Source of the DNA: Pinus tabuliformis
Taxonomy: Eukaryota; Streptophyta; Pinopsida; Pinales; Pinaceae
Length of the DNA stretch: 64,000 nucleotides
Assembly: GCA_031772625.1 (NCBI GenBank)
Contig: CM062815.1
Coordinates: 918,250,979 to 918,314,978, forward strand
Direction: 5' to 3'
A model generated the notes under the pieces. It had not been told where the DNA came from, made no database searches, and saw only the letters and a list, made by a program, of their open reading frames with translations. A program made the translations under genes and the position numbers. Positions 46,063 to 58,378 of this stretch are shown here, in pieces (position 1 is the first letter of the stretch; each line of letters starts with the position of its first letter).

Positions 46063-48183
46063 TGATGAGCCCCACAAATGGGTGATTATATGGGCTTATT
46101 TTACCTCCTAACCTAGTCAAATCAACCATTATCTTAGCTTATTTCATGATTTTCTTATTTTATTTATGTGTATAGAGTGAGTTGAGTTAGTTATGATGCC
46201 ATGTGGTCTAATATGTGTTTAATGTAGATTATTGATGAATTTAGAGGTCAAAGTCAAGGATCTAGTGGACAAATCGCAGCAATAACTCAAAGTGGACAAA
46301 GGAGAGGACTTATAGGAGGGAATACCCCTCATTTATTACTCCTCACTTCAAATTCCCCTTCATTCATATCAGAGTACAAACAGCCAAAGTCATGCACTAG
46401 AAGGCAGTCGAGCAAGTGGAGGAGGATTGATGATTATCTCGCGTTTTTGGAGCCAAGCCTCCCTGATTTTAAGGAAGCTATTGGTAGCTTCAGTTGTATA
46501 AGTAGAGAGGCCTAGGGCCTCATTAGGGGCGGATTTGTGTCGAATTTTTGGTGGACTTTTGCTTATGTAAACTCTGGTAAACTTCGAGCTTATTTCTTGT
46601 GACAGTTTCATGTAATTTTGCTAAGGTTTTGAAATAAAGATGGAATCCTTTTTGAGCTAGCACTAAGTTACCTTAGGGGGTTGAAGCTCTTGGGTTAAGG
46701 CCCAATCCAAGTAGCCAAACTCCTCTTTACTCGTATTTGTATGTTTATTTCAGTTGTAGACTAGTTTTTTGTTAGAAGTATTTCCTTTATGGTTAAGAAT
46801 AGGTTGCTTTTGATGATTCTATAGTTTGCTTCCATTTGTGCTTTCTATAGTAGGTTGAAAAGTGATAAAAAAAGATTCAAAAGGCTAGCAACAGTGCCTT
46901 GGCCTCTCTTCCTTGCTTTGGGACCATGAGTTGAGGCAAAGACCCTCTCGGTGCCCCAAAAACACAGATTTTCCCCATGCATAGGACTTCTAGTGTTTAC
47001 AACTTTCCAGTGGTTAATAGTATAGTTTTGCTTTGCTTCATAATTTTTCCATCATGCTCACTTCTTGATTTACAACAGTATTCTTTCATGGTTTCAGCAG
47101 TTATCGGCATTTCTTTCCATAGATCATAGTTTAGACTATTTTGATGCAAAACTCTGTTTTCCTAGATGCACTCATTTCCTTGCTTGCTTGATCTCCTTGG
47201 TTGATTTTCAGTTGTGATTTGTAGCAGATCTCTTCTAGTAGTAGGCCAGCCTATCAGCCATCCCATCCACCATCTGATCCATGCCCTACAGGTCGCCCAA
47301 GTCTCCCCTCAATTCAGCCTTAGTTTTCTTCATTTTCCATAGAATTTCTTCCTCTTTCCTTGAGAAAATCCAATCATCTTTCTCTCTCCTGATGATTCTT
47401 GGTGGACCATAGGCACCCTAACACCTCATTCCAACCTTCATTCACCTTTTCCACCCACTTTCACACCCTCAAAACAGTGAAAACTGCTCTCGGCCTCCTC
47501 CTGTAGGCCTTCTGTAGAACGTTGTTTCTCCTCCTGTAGATTTCCTGTGTCCTCATGTAAATTTTCCTATAGGCTTTCTTTTGAAGGCCGAGTGTGGGAA
47601 AAGCCTCCAGAAGGCCATCTAAGACCTCTTAAGACCCATCCATACCATCCTACATCCTCTAAAGTACCAAAAACGCCCTCCAATGCCACCTATTCGCTGC
47701 CACACTCACACATAATAAATTGCATGCATGTCAAATTCACATAAAAATATATAAAAATCCAAAGATATGTTTTTGCTTATTTACTTCTAGAAATAGCATA
47801 GTTAGATGTTGTTTAATCTCTTGAACAGATAATGGCATTCATTTCATGATTTTCATAACACTTTCTGCAAAAGTAGGATTAATTGGTTAGTTAAGGTTTA
47901 TAGGTTTGCTTTACAATTCAGAGTTTCTCCTTTCTACAGTTAGAATAACATCTATCTTTCTTTTCCTTTCATCAAATATAGAATTTCTTCTGGAATCCAT
48001 AGAAGTTGGCTTGACCTCTTAGTGATCTTGCGCAGGCTAACTAAGTGACAACCTACAGTGAGAACTAGTACTTGTGCATACAACACCGATGCTTCCAAGT
48101 TTGTTATGAACTACCGGGTTGATAAGAGTAAAGTATGCAGCACAGGAGTTGTAGCATTATTGTTGCAATACTAGTGCTCACCA
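46063..48183 (+). repeat. Second (middle) LTR of element H
   Basis: 2,121 bp, TGATGAGCCCC...GTGCTCACCA. TATA-like box TATAAGTAG at 46497-46505. CTCCTGTAG words near 47500-47580 as in the other copies. Uninterrupted, so it shows what the 5' LTR looked like before G. Confidence 0.92.
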
Positions 48184-48200
48184 CTTTTTGGCGCCATTGT
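48184..48200 (+). other. Primer-site fragment between two LTRs of H
   Basis: CTTTT followed by TGGCGCCATTGT, then directly ATGGGCTCATTTTACC, which is position 27 onward of the LTR. It corresponds to the spacer and start of the primer site at 35949-35965, so LTR2 is followed by the beginning of an interior that has been deleted. Confidence 0.8.
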
Positions 48201-50296
48201 ATGGGCTCATTTTACCTCCTAAACTAGTCAAATCAACCATTCTCTTAGCTTATTGCATGATTTTCTGATTATATTTATGCTTATAGAGTGAGTTGAGTTA
48301 GTTATGATGCCATGTGGTCTAATATGTGTTTAACGTAGATTATTAATGAATTTTGAGGTCAAAGTCAAGGATCCAGTGGACAAATGGCAGCAATAACTCA
48401 AAGTGGCCAAAGGAGAGGACTCATAGGAGGGAATAACCCTCATTTATTACTCCTCACTTTGAATTCCCCTTCATTCGGCTCAGAATACAAGCAACTAAAG
48501 TCATGCACTAGAAGGCAGCTGAGCAAGTGGAGGAGGACTGATGATTATCTCGAGTTTTGGAAGCTAAGCCTCCCTGATTTTAAGGAAGCTATTGGTAGCT
48601 TCAATTGTATAATTAGAGAGGCCTAGGGCCTCATTAGGGGCAGATTTTTGTTGAATTTTTGGTGGACTGTTGCTTATGTAAACTCTGCTCAACTTCAAGC
48701 TTATTTCTTGTGACAGTTTCATGTAATTTTGCTAAGGTTTTGAAATAAATATGGAATCCTTTTTGAGCTAGCACTAAGTTACCTTAGAGGGATGAAGCTC
48801 TTGGGTTATGGATCAATCCAAGTAGCCAAGCTCCTCTTTACTTGTATTTGTATGTTTATTTCAGTTGTAGACTAGTTTGTTGTTAGAAGTATTTCTTTTA
48901 TGGTTAAGAATAGGTTGCTTTTGATGATTTTTTAGTTTGCTTCCATTTGGGCTTTCTGTAGTAGGTTGAAAAGTGATCAATAAAGATTCAAAAGGATAGA
49001 AATAGTGCCTTGGCCTCTCTTCCTCCCTTTGGGGCCATGGGTTGAGGCAAAGACCCTCTTGCTGCACCAAAAACACAGATTTTGCTCATGCATAGGACTT
49101 CTAGTGTTTACAGCTTTCTAGTGGTTAATAGTCTAGTTTTTCTTTGCTTCAGAATTTCTCCATCATGCTCACTTCTTGATTTACAACAGTCTTCTTTCAT
49201 GCTTTCAACAGTTATCAACATTTCTTTCCATAGATCATAGTTTAGACTATTTTGATGCAAAACTCTGTTTTCCTAGATGCACTCATTTCCTTGCTTGCTT
49301 GATCTCCTTGGTTGACTGTCAGTTGTGATTTGTAGTAGATCTCTTCTAGTAGTAGGATAGCCTATCATACATCCCATCCTCCATCTGATCCATGCCCTAC
49401 AGGTCGCCCAAGTCTCCCCTCAATTCTGCCTTATTTTTCAGCATTTTCCATAGAACTTCTTCCTCTTTCCTTGAGAAAATCCAATCATATTTCTCTCTCC
49501 TAATGATTCTTGGTGGACCATAGGTGCCCTAACACCTCATTCCAACCTTCATCCACCTTTTCTACCCACTCTCACACCCTCAAAACAGTGAAAACTGCTC
49601 TCAACCTCCTCTTGTAGGCCTCCTGTAGAACGTTGTTTCTCCTCTTGTAGATTTCCTGTGTCCTCCTGTAGATTTTCCTGTAGGCTTTCTTTTGAAGTCA
49701 GAGTTTGAGAGAAGCCTCTAGAAGGCCACCTGAGACCTCCTAAGACCCATACATACCATCCTACATCCTCTCAAGTACCAAAACCACCCTTCAACGCCAC
49801 CTATTCGCTACCACACTCACACACAATAAATTACATGCATGTCAAATTCACATAAAAATACATAAAAATCCAAAAATATGTTTTTTTCTTATTTACTTCA
49901 AGATATAGCATAGTTAGATGTTGTTTACTCTCTTTAATAGATAATGGCATTCCTTTCATGATTTTCATAGCACTTTCTACAAAAGTAGGATTAGTGGGTT
50001 AGTTAGGGTTTACTAGGTTTGCTTTACAATTCAGACTTTCTCCTTTCTACAGTTAGAATAGCATCTATCTTTCTTTTCCTTTCATCACATATATAGCTTC
50101 TTTTGGAATCCATAGAAGTTGGCTTTAGCTCCTAGTGATCTTGCGTCGGCTGACCAAGTGACAACATGTAGTGAGAACTAGTACTTGTGCATACAACACC
50201 GACGCTTCCAAGTTTGTTACGAACTACCGGGTTGATAAGAGTAAAGTAGGTAGCCCAGGAGTTGCAGAATTATTGTTGTAGTACTGGTGCTCACCA
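48201..50296 (+). repeat. Third LTR of element H, 5'-truncated by 26 bp
   Basis: Aligns with the middle LTR from its base 27 to the end and finishes GGTGCTCACCA right before ATACC. It is the outer 3' end of the element. Confidence 0.9.
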
Positions 50297-50303
50297 ATAC
50301 CAC

Positions 50304-50912
50304 TGATCCAAAGTTAAATAGGAATGCAACAAATTATAGATATAACCATAAATACAGAGATGCAATAGAAATAACACTTCATTTCATTAATATCAAATAC
50401 TGAAATAAGCTTACAAACAGAATGGAAATAAACTAGCTCAGGTGATGGTAGCTCATCTTTGAGAAGACATGTGGCAGATACATTCCTCTGAATTGTGTTT
50501 ACAATGAGGCTTGAAGGCCTATTTATTATTAAGAAACAATGGAAAACCCTAAACATCCAAAAACCTAACCCTAGGAGATGAAGCGCCAAAACTATGGGCC
50601 CCGTTTGGGTAAATTGGTACATCAACTTCCCGGGGTCATAACTTTGGCATATGATCTTTGTTTGACACACACAATACCTCGTTAGAAATATCTATTTGAG
50701 GACTACAAATTTTGCATGTAAAACATCAACTAAATACCCATTTTCTGAAAAATACATCGTTTCTGGCCTCAAAACGGCTCTGGAAGTTCAAGACCTGAAA
50801 ACTACCAAAAATAGTAAAATGTGCTTCAAGTAGGGAAAATGAAACAACGAAAGAGACAGTGATGGGGGTCCAAGTGGAATAGGTCGGTCGCCACCAAAAT
50901 CCACTTGGATCA
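50304..50912 (-). repeat. 5' LTR of element J
   Basis: 609 bp. On the minus strand it begins TGATCCAAGTGG and ends CTTTGGATCA, with short inverted termini TGATCCAA. It is followed inward by the disrupted primer site. 50913-50930 is a short unassigned stretch between J and K. Confidence 0.87.
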
Positions 50913-50930
50913 AGAATCTCATTGCCATGT

Positions 50931-52896
50931 TGAGGAGGTACATCTTCCAATGAAGATCACTGATGACAAGTAAAATTCAGTCTTGAAATCATCTATTCTC
51001 TCCTACCTTGCTCATGGAAGAGGGGCTCTTTAAGTTCAAGCGTAGTGGGAAAGTCAAAGGAACAATGTGATGATCCCTGTTGACTGGAACTGTTCCATGC
51101 GTTAGGCTCAAGGGAGGAGGAGCTAAGGATAATGCAGTTTGACTTGAAAGTGAATGAGAGGAGGCCTCATTGTGCTCTAGGAATATGTTATGAATAAAAG
51201 AGGAAATATAAGAGAAGGTTCAACGTAGAGGGGATGTCTAGTGGACAATAGTTGAAGTCCTTTTTATTAGAACTACACTATGCACTAGGAAGGAAGGGAA
51301 GGATTAAAGGATGGTGTGTTTTGACTTGATAGAGTCTCCTTGTCTACTAAAAATTCACCTTGCATTGGGAGGGAGAGGCTTGAGCTAGTCTTCTATGCAT
51401 TAGGCAAGTCTAGTGGCTAAGGGATGAGTCATTATTGATTAGAACTATGCTATGCACAAAGAAGGAAGGGGAGCCCTGAGGCTAGCATACTTTTCCTCAA
51501 TATTGGCCCATTGTCTACTAGAAATAAAATTTGCACCTTATTCTAGCATAATTTTCTTTAGCAAGGGATATCTAGAAGAGGAGATATGTTGTTCATTGAG
51601 GTAGGGAGTAGAAGGTTAGGTCACTTAGCGTAGGAAGTACTCACTACATTGTGAAGGGAGGAGGGTATTTGAAATGGATAGTTTTCTTTTGCAAGGGGAT
51701 GACAAAATTCCTTGCTATCATCTAGGAGTTCTCTATGCACTTTGCATGGTAGAGGTGATAAAAAATCAGTGCAGTGAGTCAGTGCGTGCAACAAGGGTTA
51801 GGTGACAATGCTTGGAAGATTCTCAAATTGAAATCAAAGGAGTTGACCTTAAGAGAGGCTCAGTGCAAAAATATAGGAAGAAAGTATTTCATCCATGGGG
51901 CTTATGAATAGGAAATGGTCATCACCTGGTGAAGGATTTATGCTTTCATAACTTTCACTGAGTAGGAGGACCAAGAAGGGACCCAAAATGGCTAACTGTG
52001 AGATCAGTAGAGTAAGAGAGGAAAACACATCCGAACAAGACTCAAACATGTATCACACACATGAATTCCATCAATACAAGTTAGGAGAATTCATAGGACT
52101 CATGAAAAACAATCACACCTTGAAAGTACAAGGAAGTGACACTTATTTCCAAGTGTGACAGTTGAAATGCCAAAATGTGACACTTAAAATACAAGTTGCG
52201 ATAGAAGGGTCATGTGTGACCATAAAGTGATCTAATTTGTAGTAATGTTTCTAGTGCATATTCTAATGATATATAGTATCATCTACTACAAAATTTTGCA
52301 CTATATACGAATATAGTGTTTTAAAGAGGTGCAACACATACATGAGGGAAAATGGCTAGAAGCACCGCTTGCGGTAGTAAGAAAAAATAAAAATGACAAT
52401 TGAGAAACCTAAAGAAAATGAATTGATAGATGCGAGAGTGAATATAACATGAAAAACCCACTTTTTAAAGTGAAATAAATAAAAAATGACATTCGGGAAT
52501 GTGAAATCTAGACTTGTGAAGGCAAAGGTGCGCAAAAGCAACAGTTGGGAAAACTCACCAACATGGAAGTACAATTGCAACAAAAGTGACAGAGACTGTC
52601 AATAGAAAGTGTGCACTTTGTATCAAAATAGCTTAAGGATTGTAAAGCCATTGACTTGATGTACTGTGCTATTCCTATTCAATTTTTCATTAAGGGAGTG
52701 CGCTTATGAATTCATCAAGGATTGAGCATGTGTGAGCAAGTGACTTTGATAGTTAAAAACTAGGAAGAAGAATTAAATACTTAGCACAACATCAATTGAT
52801 GATGAAGTTACCATGAGATGACAGATCATAAGATCCTCAGTAGGCTCCAAAATTCAAGTGTAAGAAAAATTTTGGATGGTGTTGATCATAGTGTCA
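50931..52896 (-). repeat. Left terminal repeat (3' LTR) of K
   Basis: Homologous to 58379-60470. Internally repetitive: degenerate units with CTA(G/T)GAACTATGCTATGCACTAGGA-like cores at about 51090-51560, and TGACA(C/G)TTG-type words at about 52130-52600. Confidence 0.75.
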
Positions 52897-54394
52897 GCAC
52901 TTGGTGACACAATGGTAGAACTCCAACTTCTCCACTTAGGTTTCACCTTTAAGTGCAAGGTCTCAATATTTTGGAAAGTATTAATTCATCGTGTCAATTA
53001 CCTAGGCTTCCCCATCTGAACTGGTTATGGATGTAGTCTCCTTTATTCCTTTCCTCGATTGAACACATTCACAAAGCTTTCCATATCACAATTGTTTCGA
53101 TTTGGGAGAAGGGTAATATAATTATGATTTTAAGATGATGAGAGTATGATTTTTCATATTTGGTGTTTCTCAGCTACCAATGGGCCTGGATAGAACCAAA
53201 ACGGAGTCACTTCAGGTACACAAGCATTGCTTCGCTGCTAGTGAGCCTAGATAGTATCTCGACAAAGTTACTTGCTTCACCTCTCTACGTAGGAAGCCTT
53301 TCTCTTCATTCACCTTTGATTTTTATTTATTTTAGTGTGCTTAGGCACTTATTTATTGATCAGGGAAGAAGAGGGATACCAATTTATTGAGAGAAGAATA
53401 TGTTTCCCCTTCATAAATAGGTATATATACCTCTGATATTGGTCTTATCACTATTGATTTTCCCCTTTCCATTCTCTACTTGATTGGATCATCGAGAAAA
53501 CACTATTCAATTACCATACTGAGTCAAGTAATGAGGATGCTAAAATAGATGTAGGTGTCATGGTTCTTCTAAAGGATTTCCATTCGAATGGATCGTCTTT
53601 TCCATTCATACATCATTGATTTTAAATATATGTAAACCCAAAATAGAGAAGAGGATAATAGATAATCCAAGCATTATTTTTCATCACAATCGCCCTTTTC
53701 AAGTTTTGTCACATTTCCCTTTGAGCCAAAAGAGAGCATTTTTCATGCAAAGTCTTATTAAATAAAACATGAAAGAAAATACATAACAAAACAAGTAAAC
53801 AAAGACAAAAGGCAAAGAAAATGGAGAACTAAACTAAAAGAAACATGCATAACATAAAATAAGAAAACAAAACACTTGTAGAGACTAGATGGAGAGCAAG
53901 TGTACTATAAGTGGAAAGGGAAGCTAAAAGTCAACTAGACCTACTCCTAACCTAATTGGCTAGAATGTGAGGGCTAAGTGTAATGAAATTTCCAATGTAA
54001 CCACTTTAACTACTCCTGATCTGTAAAAAAAAGATGCGAACAATTAAAAGCAATTAAAAACATTATGCAACAAAAAAGATAAAAACTTGAAACACTTGCA
54101 TAATGAACTGAAGGCCTTTCTTGTTAACAAAAATATGTTCCATACCAACTAGTTTGAGCTAGTCTATATATTTACCTTATATTTTGAAATGTCAATAATA
54201 CAAACCTTGAGGTCTTCTTGTGAATGCACATTCATTTGTGTATTCAGTTTTTGCAACCATTAAGAAAGATCAAAACTTATCAATGTCATAGCAGCTTTCC
54301 AAGTAGGATTTATCTAACCAATCAACGATTGGATATTGATATTCACAATAACTAATTTTAAAACTGTAAGTCTCATGACAAGATAAAGTTACAA
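52897..54394 (-). other. Non-coding part of K next to its left LTR
   Basis: No coding frame is supported. 52897-52965 has a tRNA-like look (ACACAATGGTAGAACTCC, a box-A resemblance, and AAGGTCTCAAT about 45 bases later) and may be a SINE head or chance. 53700-54120 is A-rich. The rest shows no structure I can name. Confidence 0.5.
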
Positions 54395-57117
54395 TTACCA
54401 CATTCGAATCATGAGAGACTCTTTAGTATTATGATCAGATTGATCGATTAACATATAAGGTTCTGAAGTGTGTATTGGTTCCCTTTGTATCCAATTACAT
54501 GAAAAATAAACAATCTGAAAACTTGGGGCATTAAAAACAATTGTTGACATTGTAAATCCAAGAAACCAATCAGGATACTGATTTAACAAAATATTGGAAA
54601 CATGTGTCAAATCAAACCTAGTATTTGTATCAACACGAGGGTTTTGTTCCGTTAAATGATTCAAGCATTTACTATCGCTTAAGGAGAAAAATGGTTCTAG
54701 GAAGATGATTAAATTCATGATATACACAAAAGGGATAAGGATATAACCAATCTAAAAAAAATAGCAAAGATAAATCCTCCAACCCAAAATGACCTTTATG
54801 TTGATAATTAAAATGGCAGGATTTAAGGTTGTAAGGATCTACTGAAAATGTGCTCTCCAACCCTTGGTCTAATGTAAGGGACTCACGTGAAAAGGGGCTA
54901 GCAAAACAATACTTCTTATTCTGATTAGAAATTTTTTCTTGATGATGAGGAAGATCGACTTGGAAACACTAAAAATCCCCTAAGAATGATCTCACAACCA
55001 ATGGGCTAATGTTAAGGAAATAAGTATGCGTGAAAATATGGATCCATATTAGTTCGAAGATATCAACAAGATTGTGAGAACCTAACATAACCATGGTTAG
55101 GAGTTGAAGCTCCTTGACTTCTTGAGAGGTCTCTAAATTTTCTAACAATGGATCATTGAATTTGGGTGGCTTAGAAAAATCAATAGGTATATATGCACCA
55201 CTATCATTATGTGTGTCATTAAAAACATTGATAATGCCATTGGTTTGGTCAGATTTAAGATTAAAGATATCAAATTATTTATGGATAGAAAATTTAGATG
55301 CATTGATTCGAAAACTCCCTTGATTAGATAGAGTTGGAACATCTTCCTCCTGACTTATGAAATATTTACAATTGAACAAATCATGAATAATGGATTCAAA
55401 CTTTTCATCCTCTGATTCTAGGATCACACCATCCTGTACCTAATTGAAACCATGGTCAACTGAATAAATATCTAAAGGATTTAGAGGAACTACTGGTATG
55501 ACAAATTTATCAAACATATATGGGTACAATGAATAGTGTGCTAGAGGTGAGGAAGGATGAAAAGACTTGGGAGGAGGAACACCATTTGTAACTAAATCAG
55601 ATTGAACTTGTAAGAACAATGGATCAATATTTTTATCATCAATATAATGGTCAAAGACATGCATACCAATGTGATATTCATATTGAACTTGCCTTTCTCC
55701 AACATGATATACCAAAGGTTCAAAATATTGACAACTTACCTCTTCATACTTGATATATGAATATGTATGTATTAGAGGAATTCCAGGATCATTCTGAATT
55801 GAAAGAGTATCCCAACCCATAAATGGATATTATACACTATGGGAAGTAGGTTTTGAATCGATACCTTGCAAGTCCAAGTCCTCAGAAAAAGGAAATATAT
55901 CACCTAATTTGATTGGGAACTCATCACCACATGTATTAGTGGAAACATGGATGTCAAGGTGATGGTTTTCCAAAGTCACAACTTGAATGGAGGGCTTAGA
56001 ATCATTTGGCAGGTTATCAAGGTTAGAACATTGATCATCAACCAGAAAGGAAAGATTATAATCTTCAAAGAGGCAAGAAAAATAAGACCTATATCCAACA
56101 CTTTTCTTCTCTACATGTGACTACAACTACCTTGTTCTTGATTACAGTTTGAAACAATAGGTTAGAATCCAAAGAGTTTGAAATAGTTGGATCAAGCGAA
56201 TCATGAGACATAGATGGTAGAAGTTTTAGGGTATCCCTGGAGTAAACCATGTTTTCAATTAGATCAGATTCAAGATTAGGATTATGTTCATTTATATGAT
56301 CTTAAAAAATCGAGGGATCAACTTTCAATCTAGGATCCATGCAATTATTGAACCATTCCAATTTATCCTCAATAAGACCTAGATAATGGGAAGTGGATGG
56401 AGGTTGAATGGATGGATCAACAATTTGATTTTTAGATTTCCCAACTTCGACATCATCACTAGGTTGCACCCAAATTGGTACTGGAAAAGGAGGAGGAAAA
56501 GGAACAAAAGGAATAGGTTCCTCCTCTAAAATTAAATTTATCTCATGGTTTTTAAAAGTCAGGCAAGAAAAAACATCTTGGGGTTCAGATTCAAAATATT
56601 TCAAGGTGAGTAGAATCAAATTTTGAAATTTTTTCTTAATGAAATTAGAATCAATCACTCCCTCGGGAAATTCATAGAAAATGTGAAGAAAACGATTAAG
56701 AAAATACTCTAGAAATTCACCAGGTTTCATTCTAAGCAGATCAATCCTTTTACATACATCTTGATAGTCATACATGTCAAAGGCTTGATGAAGCTCCAAA
56801 AATATTTGTTCAAGTGAATGAATGGAAGTAGGTAATAAAGTATGACACTATTTCTTAACCCAACCTTCAAGAGTGAGGGTGAATAATTTACTAGCAACAT
56901 GGTCACAATTAATTTCATAATATTCAAAAAATTTGAGAAACATATATATGTGCTCAACTATGAATGTTTCACCCTCACCATCAAACTTCAATTGAGACAA
57001 GTCATCAATTAATTCCATGGGAACTTTGAAATTTGATATATAAGAGAAAAATCCCAGGATTATGATTTGAGAAAGAGCCATTTGAGATAAGAGATTCAAA
57101 ATAGACTCAATGGGCAC
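54395..57117 (-). pseudogene. Gag plus long unknown C-terminal region of K
   Basis: ATG at 57117 (MPIESILNLL) starts a Gag-like domain: LSQLKFDGEGETFIVEHIYMF, then DHVASKLFTLTLEGWVKK, a TAG where Gag proteins usually have Trp, SLEQIFLELHQAF and FLEYFLNRFLHIFYEF. The frame reaches 56302. One frameshift near 56100 leads into about 600 further codons (LVDDQCSNLDNLPND; SYIKYEEVSCQYFEPLVYH; HHQEKISNQNKKYCF; DTNTRFDLTHVSNIL). Stops are few: TAG and TAA only, near 56862, 56308, 55830, 55440, 55277 and 54970. No zinc knuckle, protease, RT or integrase motif is seen. The C-terminal region is not recognised. Its length and relatively intact state argue it once encoded a real protein. Confidence 0.62.
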
Positions 57118-58378
57118 AACTTGTCATTTGGCCCTCCTTCTAGAGCTATAATGTTGACGTGTTGGATACCGTCAACATATAGGGGGTATTCCCGATGTGA
57201 AGTCCCAATTAGACCTCACACTGTTTGGAGTAGGAGCCCCATCAAGAGCATAAACCCAACCAACATAACTCTAAGGTTTTCCTTGGATGCAAGGTAACAT
57301 AAGATATTACACACATTTCCATTGAAATCAGCAGTAAGTTGACACTATGAAACACAAATTGCAACATGTAAAAGGATACTTTCATGAGGGGAGAGTAAAG
57401 AGTGAGTCTATGGAAGGAAAGTAATCACACTAACCTAAGAAATGCACATGAGAGAAAGGAAATATTTGTTAGTTATCTTGCAAAATAGTTCACATAGACA
57501 CAACAATCATTAAAGCAACCACAAGACACATTCAACAAGATGAGTACCAAAGCCAATGAAGTAGTTTAATTTATTTAGTACATATGAACATAACACATAC
57601 TGTAAACATCTAAATAATACTCTTACAACATTCACAATACATGCATGAAAATGTGTTGTCACAATGAGCTTTTGATAATTAAGTGAAAGATCCAAGTACA
57701 CAGTTACAATGGTGAGCCACTAGCTCCAATAGTGGAACATTAAGTCACTTCTTTCTTCTCCAAGGAATGATCTTCTCTCCTATGTCAAGCTAAAGAAGCC
57801 AAAGGTAGCTCTCCAAATCCTAAGCCTCCAAAATCCTTTTTCTTGAGTTATGAGTTTATTTTATAATGAGAGGAATGGCCTTTCATCTCCCCTTATGACT
57901 CTTGTTTTGCCCTCATGACTCCTGGACTCCTGAATGACTTTTAAACTTCTATAAGACTCTTTTTTACACATGTGACTTTTCATATTCCACAGGTGACTCT
58001 ATGAATTCCACACATTATATTTTTTCATTTTCCTTAGATAATACATCATTACATCCATAAATGATGTGGCAAGACACATTGACACATATGACATTGTGAT
58101 GACACTTGCATAGGGAATGAGTTGGCATTGATGACATGGGACTTCATGATGATGTGGAAATTCCAAGCTACTCTCTTACTGCTTTCTCTTCAACTTCGGT
58201 CTCCAAAGAGTCTTGGATCATCATTGGTACCTTCTTAGTCATCATGAAATGTCATCAATCTATCTTAGTTTAGGATCAGATTCATGTCTTCATGAGGGTT
58301 CTTATTTGTGCTTCTTCCTTGCAAGTGTTTAGTTGCTCCTTCTCCTTGGTGTATTCCTTGAGCACCTATTTTCTAGGT
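57118..58378 (-). other. Leader region of K
   Basis: Non-coding on the minus strand between the gag ATG and the right LTR. It contains a 7-bp hairpin GTTGACG/CGTCAAC at about 57152-57175 followed by ATAGGGGGTATTCCCG. No clear tRNA primer site is visible at its right end. Confidence 0.5.

Larger units (their letters stand above)
19381..50296 (+). mobile_element. Element H: Athila-like Ty3/gypsy retrotransposon with three LTRs
   Basis: The outer ends TGATGAGCC (19381) and GCTCACCA (50296) are flanked by identical ATACC (19376-19380 and 50297-50301). Inside are a 5' LTR (split by G), a primer site, gag, pol, a third ORF, a polypurine tract, a second LTR (46063-48183), a primer-site fragment, and a third LTR (48201-50296) lacking its first 26 bases. 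Net length without G is about 16.4 kb. Gag zinc-knuckle spacing, the DLGA protease motif, LTRs of about 2.1 kb and an Athila-type ORF after pol place it near Athila. All frames are broken. Confidence 0.92.
14405..50912 (-). mobile_element. Element J: degraded chromovirus-like Ty3/gypsy element, split by H
   Basis: The right (5') LTR is 50304-50912, the left LTR survives only as 14405-14759. Their shared part is clearly homologous (TACATCAACTTCC, CACAATACCTCGTTAGAAA and GTTCAAGACC words in the same order). The internal part 14776-19370 holds minus-strand gag, protease, RT, RNase H and integrase remnants with many stops and frameshifts. H (19381-50296) is inserted inside the primer-binding site. 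The integrase tail has a chromodomain-like remnant. J is the oldest layer of this nest. Confidence 0.82.

Noticed and set aside
53160..53390. Plus-strand frame MVFLSYQWAWIEPKRSH
   Set aside because: Isolated, opposite to K's coding strand, without motif or conserved partner; likely chance in AT-rich DNA.
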